From contig CAJKDY010000017.1 of assembly GCA_905198835.1 (NCBI GenBank), positions 1 to 48,526 on the forward strand: DNA of 48,526 nt, given 5' to 3'. The notes below the pieces were generated by a model. The model searched no databases. It saw only the letters and a program-made list of their open reading frames with translations, and had not been told where the DNA came from. The first letter of the stretch is position 1; each line of letters opens with the position of its first letter. This stretch comes from an uncultured Eubacteriales bacterium (GTDB lineage Bacteria; Bacillota; Clostridia; Oscillospirales; Oscillospiraceae). Of the stretch, positions 39,103-46,078 are shown in pieces. A program made the position numbers and the translations under genes.

Positions 39103-40868
39103 GTCTCCGGCCCTCCTATGGGCAGCTCCAGCCGCAGGCGAAGGCCGGGACCGTCCTTATCCACTAAAGCCAGCGTACCGTGGTGACGGTCCACGATCTC
39201 CTTGGCGATGGAGAGGCCCAGACCCGTGCCGCCGGATTGGCGGGAGCGAGCCTTATCCACCCGGTAAAACCGCTCGAAGATGCGGTCACGGTCGGCCTCG
39301 GGGATGCCGATGCCATCGTCGTCCACCTCCAGCCAGACTGTGTTCTCACCCTTGCCCACCGTCATGGCGATGTGGCCGCCGTCGGGGGTGTATTTGATGG
39401 AGTTGGAGACGATGTTCATCATCACCTGGACGATGCGCTCCCGATCACCCACCACCTGGGGAAGACGGCGGGGAGACTGGAGGGTCAGGGTGTGGTGATG
39501 GCGCTCGGCGTCCAGACGGACCGCCTTACAGACGTGTTCGGTGGCCTCCAGAAAGGAGAAGGGGGCGAAGTTGAGCTCACCCCGGCCGGAGTCGAAGCGG
39601 GAGAGGGTCAAAAGGTCCTGAACGATGTGGGTCATGCGGTCGGTCTCGCTGAGAATGATCTTAAAGAAGCCCTGACGGGTGTTCTCCGGCAGGTCGTCTC
39701 CGCTGTCAGCCAGGGTCTCGGCGTAGGTGCGGATGTTGGTCAGAGGGGTACGCAGCTCATGGGAGACATTGGCCACGAACTCCCGCCGCAGTTCCTCGTT
39801 GCGGCGCTGCTCGGTGACGTTATGGAGTACTACCAGCACGCCCGAGTCCGGACTTTCCTTGTCAAAGGGGGCCAGGGTCAGTTCCAGATATTTCCCCTCG
39901 TCTTCCCAGGCGCCGGTGAGGTAGCCGGGCTGGCCGTCTACGGACAGAATGTCATAGAAGGGGGCCACGTCGGCAAAGAGGTCGTCGTAGCTGGTATCCT
40001 GGCCAATGGTCCGGCCCAGCAGTTCAGAGGCAGCGGGGTTGGTGTGGATGACCTTGCCCCGGTGGGAGAAGGCCACCACGCCGTCGGTCATGTGCAAAAA
40101 CAGGGTGTCCAGCTTGTGGCGCTCGTTTTCTACCTGGGCAATGGTGGTGCGCAGCTGCTTGGCCATGGTGTTGAAGTTGGAGGTGAGCACGCCGATCTCG
40201 TCCTTGCCACCCACCTCGATCTTTTTGGAGAAGTCGCCCGCGGCCACCTGTCGAACGCCGTCGGTGAGACGCTCGATGGGGGTGATCATAGTCTTGGAAA
40301 GCAAAAACGATAGCAGCACCGAGATGGCAAGGCCAAAGACCAGAGCTTCCAGGATCAGCGTAAAAAGCTGGTCGCTGAGGCGCTGGGAGGTCTGGCGGTT
40401 ATCCAGAATATAGATGATATATCGTCCCTCGCCCCGGGTGATGGGGATGGCCACGTCCATATAGTCGGCGGTGGGGTCGCTGGCATAGCCCTCCGAGCCC
40501 AAAAGGGCGGTGGAGAGGTTGGGGGTGACGGTGAGCTGGGATTGGCTATCGTCGGAGGTGGCCAGGCACGCACCGGTCTCGCCGTCCAGGATGTAGTAGT
40601 TCCTGGTGCGGCTGTCCACCCCTAAGGGACCCACATAGGAGCGTAAAATGGCCTGGATCTTCTCCGGCGCGTCGGTCTCGCCGGGCTCGGTGGCGGTCAC
40701 GTCCCGGACGAATTGCTCATCGGTGAGGACGGTGGACATCTTGGAGTAGAAATCGTCCAGATAGAAGGCGGTGACCGAGTTCATCAAAAAAGCGCCCACT
40801 ACCGTCATCAGCGCTACGATGAGCAGCACCATGATCAGCACCATTTTCATATGCAACGAGCGAAGCAA
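39099..40868 (-). CDS. walK: Sensor histidine kinase WalK
   Basis: 589 aa master sensor of wall metabolism. TM1 at about residues 9-30, an extracytoplasmic domain to about 180, TM2 at about 180-200, then HAMP (about 200-255, ITPIERLTDGVRQVAAGDFS), PAS (about 260-360, with HTNPAASELLG), HisKA with H370 in NVSHELRTPLTNI, and HATPase_c with NSIKYTPDGG, DDGIGIPEADRDRIFERFYR and GTGLGLSIAKEIV. The start is TTG at 40868 after AGGCGGTGAGG; an ATG six codons later is possible. It stands 46 bp after walR. It should phosphorylate WalR D53 under control of YycH/YycI. Confidence 0.93.
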   Translation of the reverse strand: MLRSLHMKMVLIMVLLIVALMTVVGAFLMNSVTAFYLDDFYSKMSTVLTDEQFVRDVTATEPGETDAPEKIQAILRSYVGPLGVDSRTRNYYILDGETGACLATSDDSQSQLTVTPNLSTALLGSEGYASDPTADYMDVAIPITRGEGRYIIYILDNRQTSQRLSDQLFTLILEALVFGLAISVLLSFLLSKTMITPIERLTDGVRQVAAGDFSKKIEVGGKDEIGVLTSNFNTMAKQLRTTIAQVENERHKLDTLFLHMTDGVVAFSHRGKVIHTNPAASELLGRTIGQDTSYDDLFADVAPFYDILSVDGQPGYLTGAWEDEGKYLELTLAPFDKESPDSGVLVVLHNVTEQRRNEELRREFVANVSHELRTPLTNIRTYAETLADSGDDLPENTRQGFFKIILSETDRMTHIVQDLLTLSRFDSGRGELNFAPFSFLEATEHVCKAVRLDAERHHHTLTLQSPRRLPQVVGDRERIVQVMMNIVSNSIKYTPDGGHIAMTVGKGENTVWLEVDDDGIGIPEADRDRIFERFYRVDKARSRQSGGTGLGLSIAKEIVDRHHGTLALVDKDGPGLRLRLELPIGGPET

Positions 40869-40914
40869 GACCTCACCGCCTTTCGTGTTATCCCAGAGCG
40901 GGCCTATAGCAGGC

Positions 40915-41625
40915 TCAATCGGTATGCTGGGAGTTAAAGTAGTAGCCCACGCCCCGGCGGGTCATGACGAACCGGGGCTCGCCGGGGTCGTCCTCCAGCT
41001 TCTCCCGCAGCCGCCGCACGGCCACGTCCACGCCCCGGACATCGCCCACATAGCCCTCGTAGTTCCAAACGTGCTCCATCAGCGCCTCCCGGGAGAAGAC
41101 CTTGTCAGGGTTGGCGCAGAGGAAGGAGATCAGCTCAAATTCCCGCTGGGAGAGGTCCACCAGCACGTCGTCCTTATAGCAAGCGGCGTTCTCGCTGTCC
41201 AGCCGGATGCGGCCCAGGCGAAGGCCCTGGCGGTCGTCGACAGCGGCCCGGGGGACCATGTCGCCCCGGCGGATGTTGCTCTTGACCCGGGCCATCAGCT
41301 CCCGGACGGAGAAGGGCTTGGTGATATAGTCGTCCGCACCCAGCTCCAATCCCCGGACCTTGTCGGATTCCTCCTCCCGGGCGGTGAGCATCAAAATAGG
41401 CACGGTATCCCCGTCGTCCCGCAGCGTCTTGCAAACGTCAAAGCCGTTCATCTTGGGTAGCATCAGATCCAGCAAAATGAGGTCGGGCTTCTCGCTCCGG
41501 GCCAGGTCCAGCCCGGCCTGTCCATCATAGGCCGAGAGGACCCGGTAGCCCTCCCGCTGGAGGTTAAAGGCCAGGATGTCTACGATGTTGGCCTCGTCCT
41601 CTACCACTAAAACGGTTTTCTCCAT
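40915..41625 (-). CDS. walR: Response regulator WalR
   Basis: 236 aa OmpR/PhoB-type regulator. Receiver domain: acidic pair E9-D10 (VVEDEANIV), phosphoacceptor D53 in LILLDLMLPKMNG, and K in ITKPFSVREL. The DNA-binding winged helix is complete (VDLSQREFELISFL...GVDVAVRRLREKLEDDPGEPRFV, TRRGVGYYF). WalR controls autolysins and other wall genes; a lipoprotein amidase gene lies just upstream in the same stretch. GGAGGTTTCCCGGG precedes the ATG, 18 bp after nudF. Confidence 0.95.
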   Translation of the reverse strand: MEKTVLVVEDEANIVDILAFNLQREGYRVLSAYDGQAGLDLARSEKPDLILLDLMLPKMNGFDVCKTLRDDGDTVPILMLTAREEESDKVRGLELGADDYITKPFSVRELMARVKSNIRRGDMVPRAAVDDRQGLRLGRIRLDSENAACYKDDVLVDLSQREFELISFLCANPDKVFSREALMEHVWNYEGYVGDVRGVDVAVRRLREKLEDDPGEPRFVMTRRGVGYYFNSQHTD

Positions 41626-41643
41626 CCCGGGAAACCTCCTTTT

Positions 41644-42192
41644 CTATTTGCTCGCTTCCGTCTCCAAAAAACGCTTGACCTTCAAGATAAGCGCGATGGT
41701 CTTGCCGTCTCGCAGGGTGCCGTCCATCACCTGGTCCAGAAGATCGTCCAGACGGAGACGCTCGCACTCTAAAAATTCGCCCTCGTCGGGGTGGGCCGCG
41801 CCGGGGCGCAGGTCCCGGGCAAAGTAGAGGTGCAGCCGCTCGTCGGTGTAGCCGGGGGTGGGGTAGAATAGACCCATGTCGTGCCATTCACCGGCGGTGA
41901 AGCCCGTCTCCTCGCTGAGCTCCCGCTGGATGGCGGCAAAGGGGTCCTCCCCGGGCTCCAGCTTGCCCGCGGGCAGCTCGGTGATCACCTCGCCGTAGGG
42001 GTAGCGGAACTGCCGCACGACGCTGACAGTGCCGTCGCTGTGGAGCGGCAGCACGCACACGCCGCCGGGGTGCCGGACTACCTCCCGCACTGAGCGCCTA
42101 CCGCCGGGCAGCTCGATCTGGTCCACCTCCAGCCGCAGCAGCCGCCCTTGAAAGGCACATTGACTCTCCAGGGTCTTTTCCGCCAGTTCCAT
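41644..42192 (-). CDS. nudF: ADP-ribose pyrophosphatase (NUDIX)
   Basis: 182 aa. Hydrolyses ADP-ribose and related nucleoside-diphosphate sugars. The Nudix box is intact: GEDPFAAIQRELSEETGF (G-x5-E-x7-REL-x2-EE-x-G). The upstream substrate part has VSVVRQFRYPYGEVITELPAGKLE, typical of the ADPRase group. It precedes walR by 18 bp and may be the first gene of the Wal operon. In Bacillus the equivalent gene is not part of that operon. Confidence 0.92.
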   Translation of the reverse strand: MELAEKTLESQCAFQGRLLRLEVDQIELPGGRRSVREVVRHPGGVCVLPLHSDGTVSVVRQFRYPYGEVITELPAGKLEPGEDPFAAIQRELSEETGFTAGEWHDMGLFYPTPGYTDERLHLYFARDLRPGAAHPDEGEFLECERLRLDDLLDQVMDGTLRDGKTIALILKVKRFLETEASK

Positions 42193-42210
42193 GCTGTTAC
42201 CCCCCTAATA

Positions 42211-42243
42211 AATAGCCGTACAGCCCAAAGCTGTACGGCTATT
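42211..42243 (-). terminator. Hairpin between the amidase and nudF
   Basis: Perfect 14-bp stem AATAGCCGTACAGC / GCTGTACGGCTATT with a 5-nt loop. Only a weak T-run follows on the minus strand, so it is a probable terminator of the amidase operon, with possible read-through into nudF-wal. Confidence 0.72.
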
Positions 42244-42275
42244 ATATCACGATTCCTTTCAATTGAAAAGGGCTT

Positions 42276-43190
42276 TCATTCCATGCCGTACCATTCCAGC
42301 ACAGACTGGACCATGCCCTCTACGATCTTGGCCTGATAATCCGCGCTGGCCAACTTGGCGTCCTCGTCGGCGTTGGTCATAAAGCCCATCTCGATGAGGA
42401 CGCTGGGCACCTCGGAGAAGTTGAAGCCGGTCAGGTCGGTACGCTTGACCGTGCCCCGGTTATAGGCGCCGGTCTGGGCGGCCACGGCGTCTACCATCAG
42501 CTGGCCCAGACGGACGCTCTCGTCCTGGATCGAGGGCGTGCCCAGCAGATCGCCGGAGGGGACCAGGACGCAAACGCCGTGGATAGAGCGGTCGGTAGAG
42601 CCGTCGCAGTGGATGCGGATGGCCACGTCCGCTCCCGCTTTGTTGGCGATCTCACAGCGCTCGATGCCGCTGATGGTCATCTTGCTCTCAGTGCGGGTCA
42701 TGACCACCGTGGCCCCCAGCTCCTCCAGCCGGTCCCGCAGGGCCAGGCCCACGGCCAGATTCACCTTTTCCTCCGTAGCGTGCTTGCCCTGGGTGCCGGT
42801 GGAGTAGAGGCCCTTCTTCTGATTGGAAAGGGGAGAGACGAGCTCGGTATAGCCCTTGCCGGTCAGGGGCGTGACGCAGTGGCCCGGGTCTATACAGATG
42901 AGCTTGCCTGAAAGGGACAGACCCTCCACCGCCTCGCCCCGGAAGGGCAGGGTCACTTCCACCGGCTCGCCGGTGTCCTTGCCGATGAGGACGGTAACAG
43001 GCTCAGGGGTAGGGGTGGGCTCCGGCGTCGGTTCCGGCGTGGGCTCCGGGGTAGGCGCGGGGATGGGAGTGGCCGTCTCCGCGGGGATAGGCGAAGGACT
43101 GGGCGGGACCTCCTCCTTGCCGCCAAACAGTCCACAGCCGGATAAAAACAGGCATAGAGCGGCGCCCATCACTGCAAACTGCCTTACCAT
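42276..43190 (-). CDS. N-acetylmuramoyl-L-alanine amidase, lipoprotein
   Basis: 304 aa. Lipobox LSGC (LCLFLSGCGLFGG), then a Pro-Thr-Glu repeat spacer (residues about 30-62), then an Amidase_3 domain. Zinc ligands are visible in CIDPGHCV (H), ATEEKVNLAV (E) and IRIHCDGS (H); the catalytic Glu is in VLIEMGFMTN. It cuts the amide between MurNAc and L-alanine outside the membrane. The PT-rich arm would let the enzyme reach into the wall. The ATG at 43190 lies within the last codons of the upstream gene (7-bp overlap), so the two are coupled. Being next to the Wal system, it is a plausible WalR target, but no WalR box is seen. Confidence 0.93.
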   Translation of the reverse strand: MVRQFAVMGAALCLFLSGCGLFGGKEEVPPSPSPIPAETATPIPAPTPEPTPEPTPEPTPTPEPVTVLIGKDTGEPVEVTLPFRGEAVEGLSLSGKLICIDPGHCVTPLTGKGYTELVSPLSNQKKGLYSTGTQGKHATEEKVNLAVGLALRDRLEELGATVVMTRTESKMTISGIERCEIANKAGADVAIRIHCDGSTDRSIHGVCVLVPSGDLLGTPSIQDESVRLGQLMVDAVAAQTGAYNRGTVKRTDLTGFNFSEVPSVLIEMGFMTNADEDAKLASADYQAKIVEGMVQSVLEWYGME

Positions 43191-44143
43191 CCCATCCGCT
43201 CCTCGTAGGCCTTGATGGTGTCCACATTGGCCCGTTCATATTGGTTCATGTCCTGGGTGCCAAAGGTGTTGACGTTCACATTGGGGTTTTCGAAGTACCA
43301 GTTCTTGGTGCTGAAATAGTTCCGGAACTTCTCCATGGTGAAGGAATAGCCGTGGCGGGCGTAGATCTCGTTGCGGATGAGCTTGACCTCCTCTTCGCTA
43401 AAGGGGTAGAGGTCAGACTCGGTGATGTACTGGCTGTCGGTGGGCAGGATGTAGCCATCGGGGTCGGTAAAGGGATCGGTGACTTGGGGCGCGGCGTCGA
43501 TGACCCAGGAGCGGTCGCCGTCGGTGGTGAAGAGGCTGGAGACGCCCGACTCAGAGACGGTGACGCTGTCGCCGGAGGGGGAGTAGAAAAACTCGATGAG
43601 ACGCCCGCCGTAGTTGATGGTGAACCGGTTGGAGCTGGGCAGGGGGATCAGGGTGGACACGTCCAGGCTGCTGTAGTAGGTCTTGTAGATGGAGAGCTGG
43701 TCGTCGGTGGTGGCAAGCTCCAATGTGGAGCCGGTCTCCTGGGCGCAGTAGTAGACGCCGTTCATGTCGCTGGCGTCAAAGCTGCCTGCGGGTAGGGCGT
43801 CGGGCGCGTCGATGGCGTCCGTGACGGCGGGATCGTCGGATGCTTCAGGGGCCGCGTTGTCTTTGTCGCCCAGCAGCAGGAATACCACCAGCACGATCGC
43901 CGCTACCGCCAGCACTGCCACTGCCACGATCAGGGCGATCACGCCGCCGCTGATCTTCTTCTTGCCCGCCGTCGGAGCCGTCGGTGCCGGCGTATAAGCG
44001 GGCGTGGGCGCGGGGACGGGAGTAGGTATGGGAGCAGGCGCGGGCGCGGAGGCAGGCGCCGGAGTCTGGTCCAAGGCCGCGCCGCACTCGGTGCAGAATT
44101 TAGAACCGTCCTTCAGCTCCTTGCCGCATTTGGTACAGAACAT
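43184..44143 (-). CDS. Zinc-ribbon membrane protein with YARHG domain
   Basis: 319 aa. N-terminal zinc ribbon with two CxxC pairs (MFCTKCGKELKDGSKFCTEC), a Pro/Ala spacer (residues about 27-58), a membrane helix (VIALIVAVAVLAVAAIVLVVFLLL) and an extracytoplasmic part. The C-terminus carries the YARHG signature RNEIYARHGYSF, followed by FRNYFSTKNWYFENP. YARHG domains are found in extracellular proteins that are thought to bind wall components. The topology places the ribbon in the cytosol. It overlaps the amidase gene by 7 bp and should act with it. The function is inferred. Confidence 0.88.
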   Translation of the reverse strand: MFCTKCGKELKDGSKFCTECGAALDQTPAPASAPAPAPIPTPVPAPTPAYTPAPTAPTAGKKKISGGVIALIVAVAVLAVAAIVLVVFLLLGDKDNAAPEASDDPAVTDAIDAPDALPAGSFDASDMNGVYYCAQETGSTLELATTDDQLSIYKTYYSSLDVSTLIPLPSSNRFTINYGGRLIEFFYSPSGDSVTVSESGVSSLFTTDGDRSWVIDAAPQVTDPFTDPDGYILPTDSQYITESDLYPFSEEEVKLIRNEIYARHGYSFTMEKFRNYFSTKNWYFENPNVNVNTFGTQDMNQYERANVDTIKAYEERMGW

Positions 44144-44183
44144 AAAATTCCTCCTCTTATCTCGTCTCGCGAAAAACCATCAA

Positions 44184-44199
44184 CCCGGAGGCCAGGTCA
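44184..44199. repeat. Duplicate of the hit 3' end
   Basis: CCCGGAGGCCAGGTCA matches 44292-44307, which encodes the end of the hit gene, 108 bp away in the same orientation; ACCAT also precedes both copies. A small tandem duplication is likely. Confidence 0.6.
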
Positions 44200-44212
44200 C
44201 CGCAGCGTTCAG

Positions 44213-44235
44213 AAAACTTGCCGGTGGCAAGTTTT
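44213..44235 (-). terminator. Terminator after hit
   Basis: Stem AAAACTTGCC / GGCAAGTTTT with a 3-nt loop. On the minus strand the T-tract is short. Confidence 0.65.
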
Positions 44236-44287
44236 TAGCGTAGGCCCCGGCGGCTGTGCCGACGGGGTGGCGGTGGCAGGACCATAC

Positions 44288-44626
44288 TCAGCCCGGAGGC
44301 CAGGTCATGTCTCTCCCGCTCAAAACGTGGAAATGCAGATGTAGCACGCTCTGCCCGGCCTGGGCGCCGATGTTGCTCACCACCCGGTAGCTGGCAAGGC
44401 CCAGGTCCTTGGCCACCTTGGCGATGACGGTGAAAATGTGGCCCACGGTGGCGGCGTTACTTTCGTCCACCTGGCTTACCGACTGAATGTGCGTTTTGGG
44501 AATGACCAAAAAGTGGGTGGGCGCCTGGGGATCGATGTCGTAAAAGGCGTAGCACAGCTCGTCCTCATAGACCTTCTTGCTGGGGATCTCCCCCGCGGCG
44601 ATCTTGCAAAACAGACAATCAGACAT
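44288..44626 (-). CDS. hit: HIT family hydrolase
   Basis: 112 aa from ATG 44626, after AAAAGGAGG; the longer frame crosses the promoter. It begins with the zinc-type start DCLFCKIAAGEIPSKKVYED and ends with the HIT triad VLHLHFHVL (HxHxH). These enzymes hydrolyse dinucleotides or nucleoside phosphoramidates. The promoter is within the same gap as the divergent XRE gene. A short duplication of its 3' end lies downstream. Confidence 0.93.
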   Translation of the reverse strand: MSDCLFCKIAAGEIPSKKVYEDELCYAFYDIDPQAPTHFLVIPKTHIQSVSQVDESNAATVGHIFTVIAKVAKDLGLASYRVVSNIGAQAGQSVLHLHFHVLSGRDMTWPPG

Positions 44627-44653
44627 GCCAATGACCTCCTTTTGGATAGAGAC

Positions 44654-44682
44654 AGTATAACACAGCTTGCCCCATTTGGAAA
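44654..44682 (-). promoter_or_regulatory. Promoter of hit
   Basis: Minus strand TTTCCA, 17-nt spacer, TATACT, 28 nt before the ATG. Confidence 0.7.
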
Positions 44683-44719
44683 GGGCCAGAAGTGCGGTAG
44701 GGGAAATTTCTCGAAAAAA

Positions 44720-44737
44720 TGTAAAGTGCACTTGACA
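44720..44737. promoter_or_regulatory. Operator 1 of the XRE/membrane-protein module
   Basis: TGTAAAGTGCACTTGACA, an 18-bp palindrome with one mismatched pair. Its right arm is the -35 TTGACA of the promoter. Confidence 0.82.
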
Positions 44738-44760
44738 TTTTGGTCGGGGTGTGCTATGCT
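44732..44760 (+). promoter_or_regulatory. Sigma-A promoter of the XRE/membrane-protein module
   Basis: TTGACA, 17-nt spacer, TATGCT, flanked by the two operators. Confidence 0.85.
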
Positions 44761-44766
44761 CACAGA

Positions 44767-44784
44767 TGTAAAGCGCACTTTACA
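44767..44784. promoter_or_regulatory. Operator 2 of the XRE/membrane-protein module
   Basis: TGTAAAGCGCACTTTACA, nearly identical to operator 1, 47 bp away, at the expected transcription start. Twin sites on both sides of the -10 suggest cooperative autorepression. Confidence 0.82.
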
Positions 44785-44803
44785 TATTTGGGGAGGTGAC
44801 CCT

Positions 44804-45001
44804 GTGGACAACCGCATTGCCCAGCTCCGCCGGCAGCGGGGCGTTTCCCAAGCGGAGCTGGCCCAGGCGGTGGAGGTGACGAGGCAGACCATTATCTCGC
44901 TGGAGAGTGGCCGCTATAACGCCTCCCTGGTCCTGGCCCACAAGCTGGCCCGGTATTTTGAAACGACCATTGAGGACATTTTTATTTTTGAGGAGGAGTG
45001 A
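44804..45001 (+). CDS. XRE-family HTH regulator, short form
   Basis: 65 aa, GTG start after GGGGAGGTG. A single HTH domain: RIAQLRRQRGVSQAELAQAV, then EVTRQTIISLESGRYNASLVLAHKLARYFET and the usual end IEDIFIFEEE. This short form is often encoded directly before a small membrane protein in Firmicutes, as here (2-bp gap). The two palindromes around its promoter are the likely binding sites. Confidence 0.9.
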   Translation: MDNRIAQLRRQRGVSQAELAQAVEVTRQTIISLESGRYNASLVLAHKLARYFETTIEDIFIFEEE

Positions 45002-45003
45002 CT

Positions 45004-45465
45004 ATGGCGCTCATAAAAATGATTGGCGGAAGGGACTATGTTCAGCGGTTGAAAAACCAACTGCTGGCAGCCGTTGGCCTGCTTGTGGTAGGCGTGGTGG
45101 GCATCGTGTGCTACTTTACCCTGGTGCCGGACAGCGGGCTCTCCGAATTTGCCCAGGGCTTTTACATCGGCGGCGCGGCGGGCGTTACAGCGGGGGCGGC
45201 CATCACCCTGGCCCGCTGCGTGTACCTGCTGAAAAACCAGGAGGCCCGGCAGAGGGCCAAGGTGAAGGATACCGACGAGCGCTCCCAGACCATTATCCAC
45301 AAGAGCTTTGCCATCGCCGGCGGCGTGACCTTTTTCACCAGCGCGGCGGCGCTTTTCGTGGTGCTGCCCTTCAGTCAGGCGACCTTCTGGGGCGTACTGG
45401 GGACCATGGCCTTGTTTGGCGTCACCTTCGCCGTGTCCAACCTGATCCTGGAGCGGCGGATGTAA
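45004..45465 (+). CDS. Four-helix membrane protein partnered with XRE regulator
   Basis: 153 aa from ATG 45004, with GAGGAGGAG just upstream in the XRE stop region. Four hydrophobic segments are visible: LLAAVGLLVVGVVGIVCYF, FYIGGAAGVTAGAAITLARC, IAGGVTFFTSAAALFVVLPF and FWGVLGTMALFGVTFAVSNL. A charged cytosolic loop (NQEARQRAKVKDTDERSQ) lies in the middle. No transport or enzyme motif is seen. The family is not named with confidence. Co-transcribed with the XRE gene and ended by a strong terminator. Confidence 0.75.
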   Translation: MALIKMIGGRDYVQRLKNQLLAAVGLLVVGVVGIVCYFTLVPDSGLSEFAQGFYIGGAAGVTAGAAITLARCVYLLKNQEARQRAKVKDTDERSQTIIHKSFAIAGGVTFFTSAAALFVVLPFSQATFWGVLGTMALFGVTFAVSNLILERRM

Positions 45466-45503
45466 GGGCGCGACGACCCTTGCCCGTCATCATACCCGCA
45501 ACA

Positions 45504-45537
45504 AAAAAGCGTCTGGTCAAACGACCAGACGCTTTTT
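45504..45537. terminator. Bidirectional terminator
   Basis: Perfect 15-bp stem AAAAAGCGTCTGGTC / GACCAGACGCTTTTT with a 4-nt loop, between the convergent membrane protein and cupin genes. Confidence 0.93.
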
Positions 45538-45539
45538 GT

Positions 45540-45869
45540 TTACTGATTGGGCACCACGGCGAAGAACTCCAATAGGCCGTCGGTGTCGTTGATAAGACTG
45601 TGGGCATGGCCCTTGGGGCAGTAATGGCAGTCGCCCGGCTTCAGTGGTTCCTCGCCGTCGTCATAGCGCACCTTGCCCGTGCCCGAGAGGATATAGATGA
45701 TCTCGCTGCTGGTGGCGTGGGTGTGGTAGCCGATGGAGGAGTGGGGCTCCAGCACGCCGCGCATGATCTTGCCCAGTTCGTCTACCCGCATTTTGGCCCG
45801 CAGGGTCCCCTCGCCGTCCAGAAAGCGGGGGAGGACAGTTTCCTCCATGGCGTGGAAATCTAACAACAT
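45540..45869 (-). CDS. Cupin-domain protein
   Basis: 109 aa from ATG 45869, after AAAGGAGCG; the longer frame overlaps the DUF4250 gene. Cupin motif 1 is GYHTHATSSEIIYILSGTG (H-x-H...E) and motif 2 is PGDCHYCPKGHAHSL with a final H. The metal site is therefore complete (two His, Glu, His). Single-domain cupins bind metals and small ligands; the substrate is unknown. 14 bp after DUF4250, likely in one transcript. Confidence 0.9.
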   Translation of the reverse strand: MLLDFHAMEETVLPRFLDGEGTLRAKMRVDELGKIMRGVLEPHSSIGYHTHATSSEIIYILSGTGKVRYDDGEEPLKPGDCHYCPKGHAHSLINDTDGLLEFFAVVPNQ

Positions 45870-45882
45870 AAAGACGCTCCTT

Positions 45883-46062
45883 TCAATCGGGCTTGAATTG
45901 ATTGGCGACCGGATCGTAGGTGAAGCCCACCTCGGCCAAAGCGCCCACCAGCGCGCCTTGCTCAGCGTCCAACGCGTCACAGAGACTGTCCAGATCGGGA
46001 CACTGGTCTCTCAGCTTGGTGTTGACCAAGCTGAGCAGGATATAAGGGTCTTGGGGAAGCAC
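45883..46062 (-). CDS. DUF4250 family protein
   Basis: 59 aa with GTG start at 46062, seven nt after AGAAGG. It matches the DUF4250 pattern closely: LPQDPYILLSLVNTKLRDQC, then DLDSLCDALD and the end VGFTYDPVANQF. The family is small, found in Clostridia and relatives, and has no known function. It lies between alaS (17 bp upstream) and the cupin gene, on the same strand. Confidence 0.85.
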   Translation of the reverse strand: MLPQDPYILLSLVNTKLRDQCPDLDSLCDALDAEQGALVGALAEVGFTYDPVANQFKPD

Positions 46063-46078
46063 GATCAGACCTTCTTCC

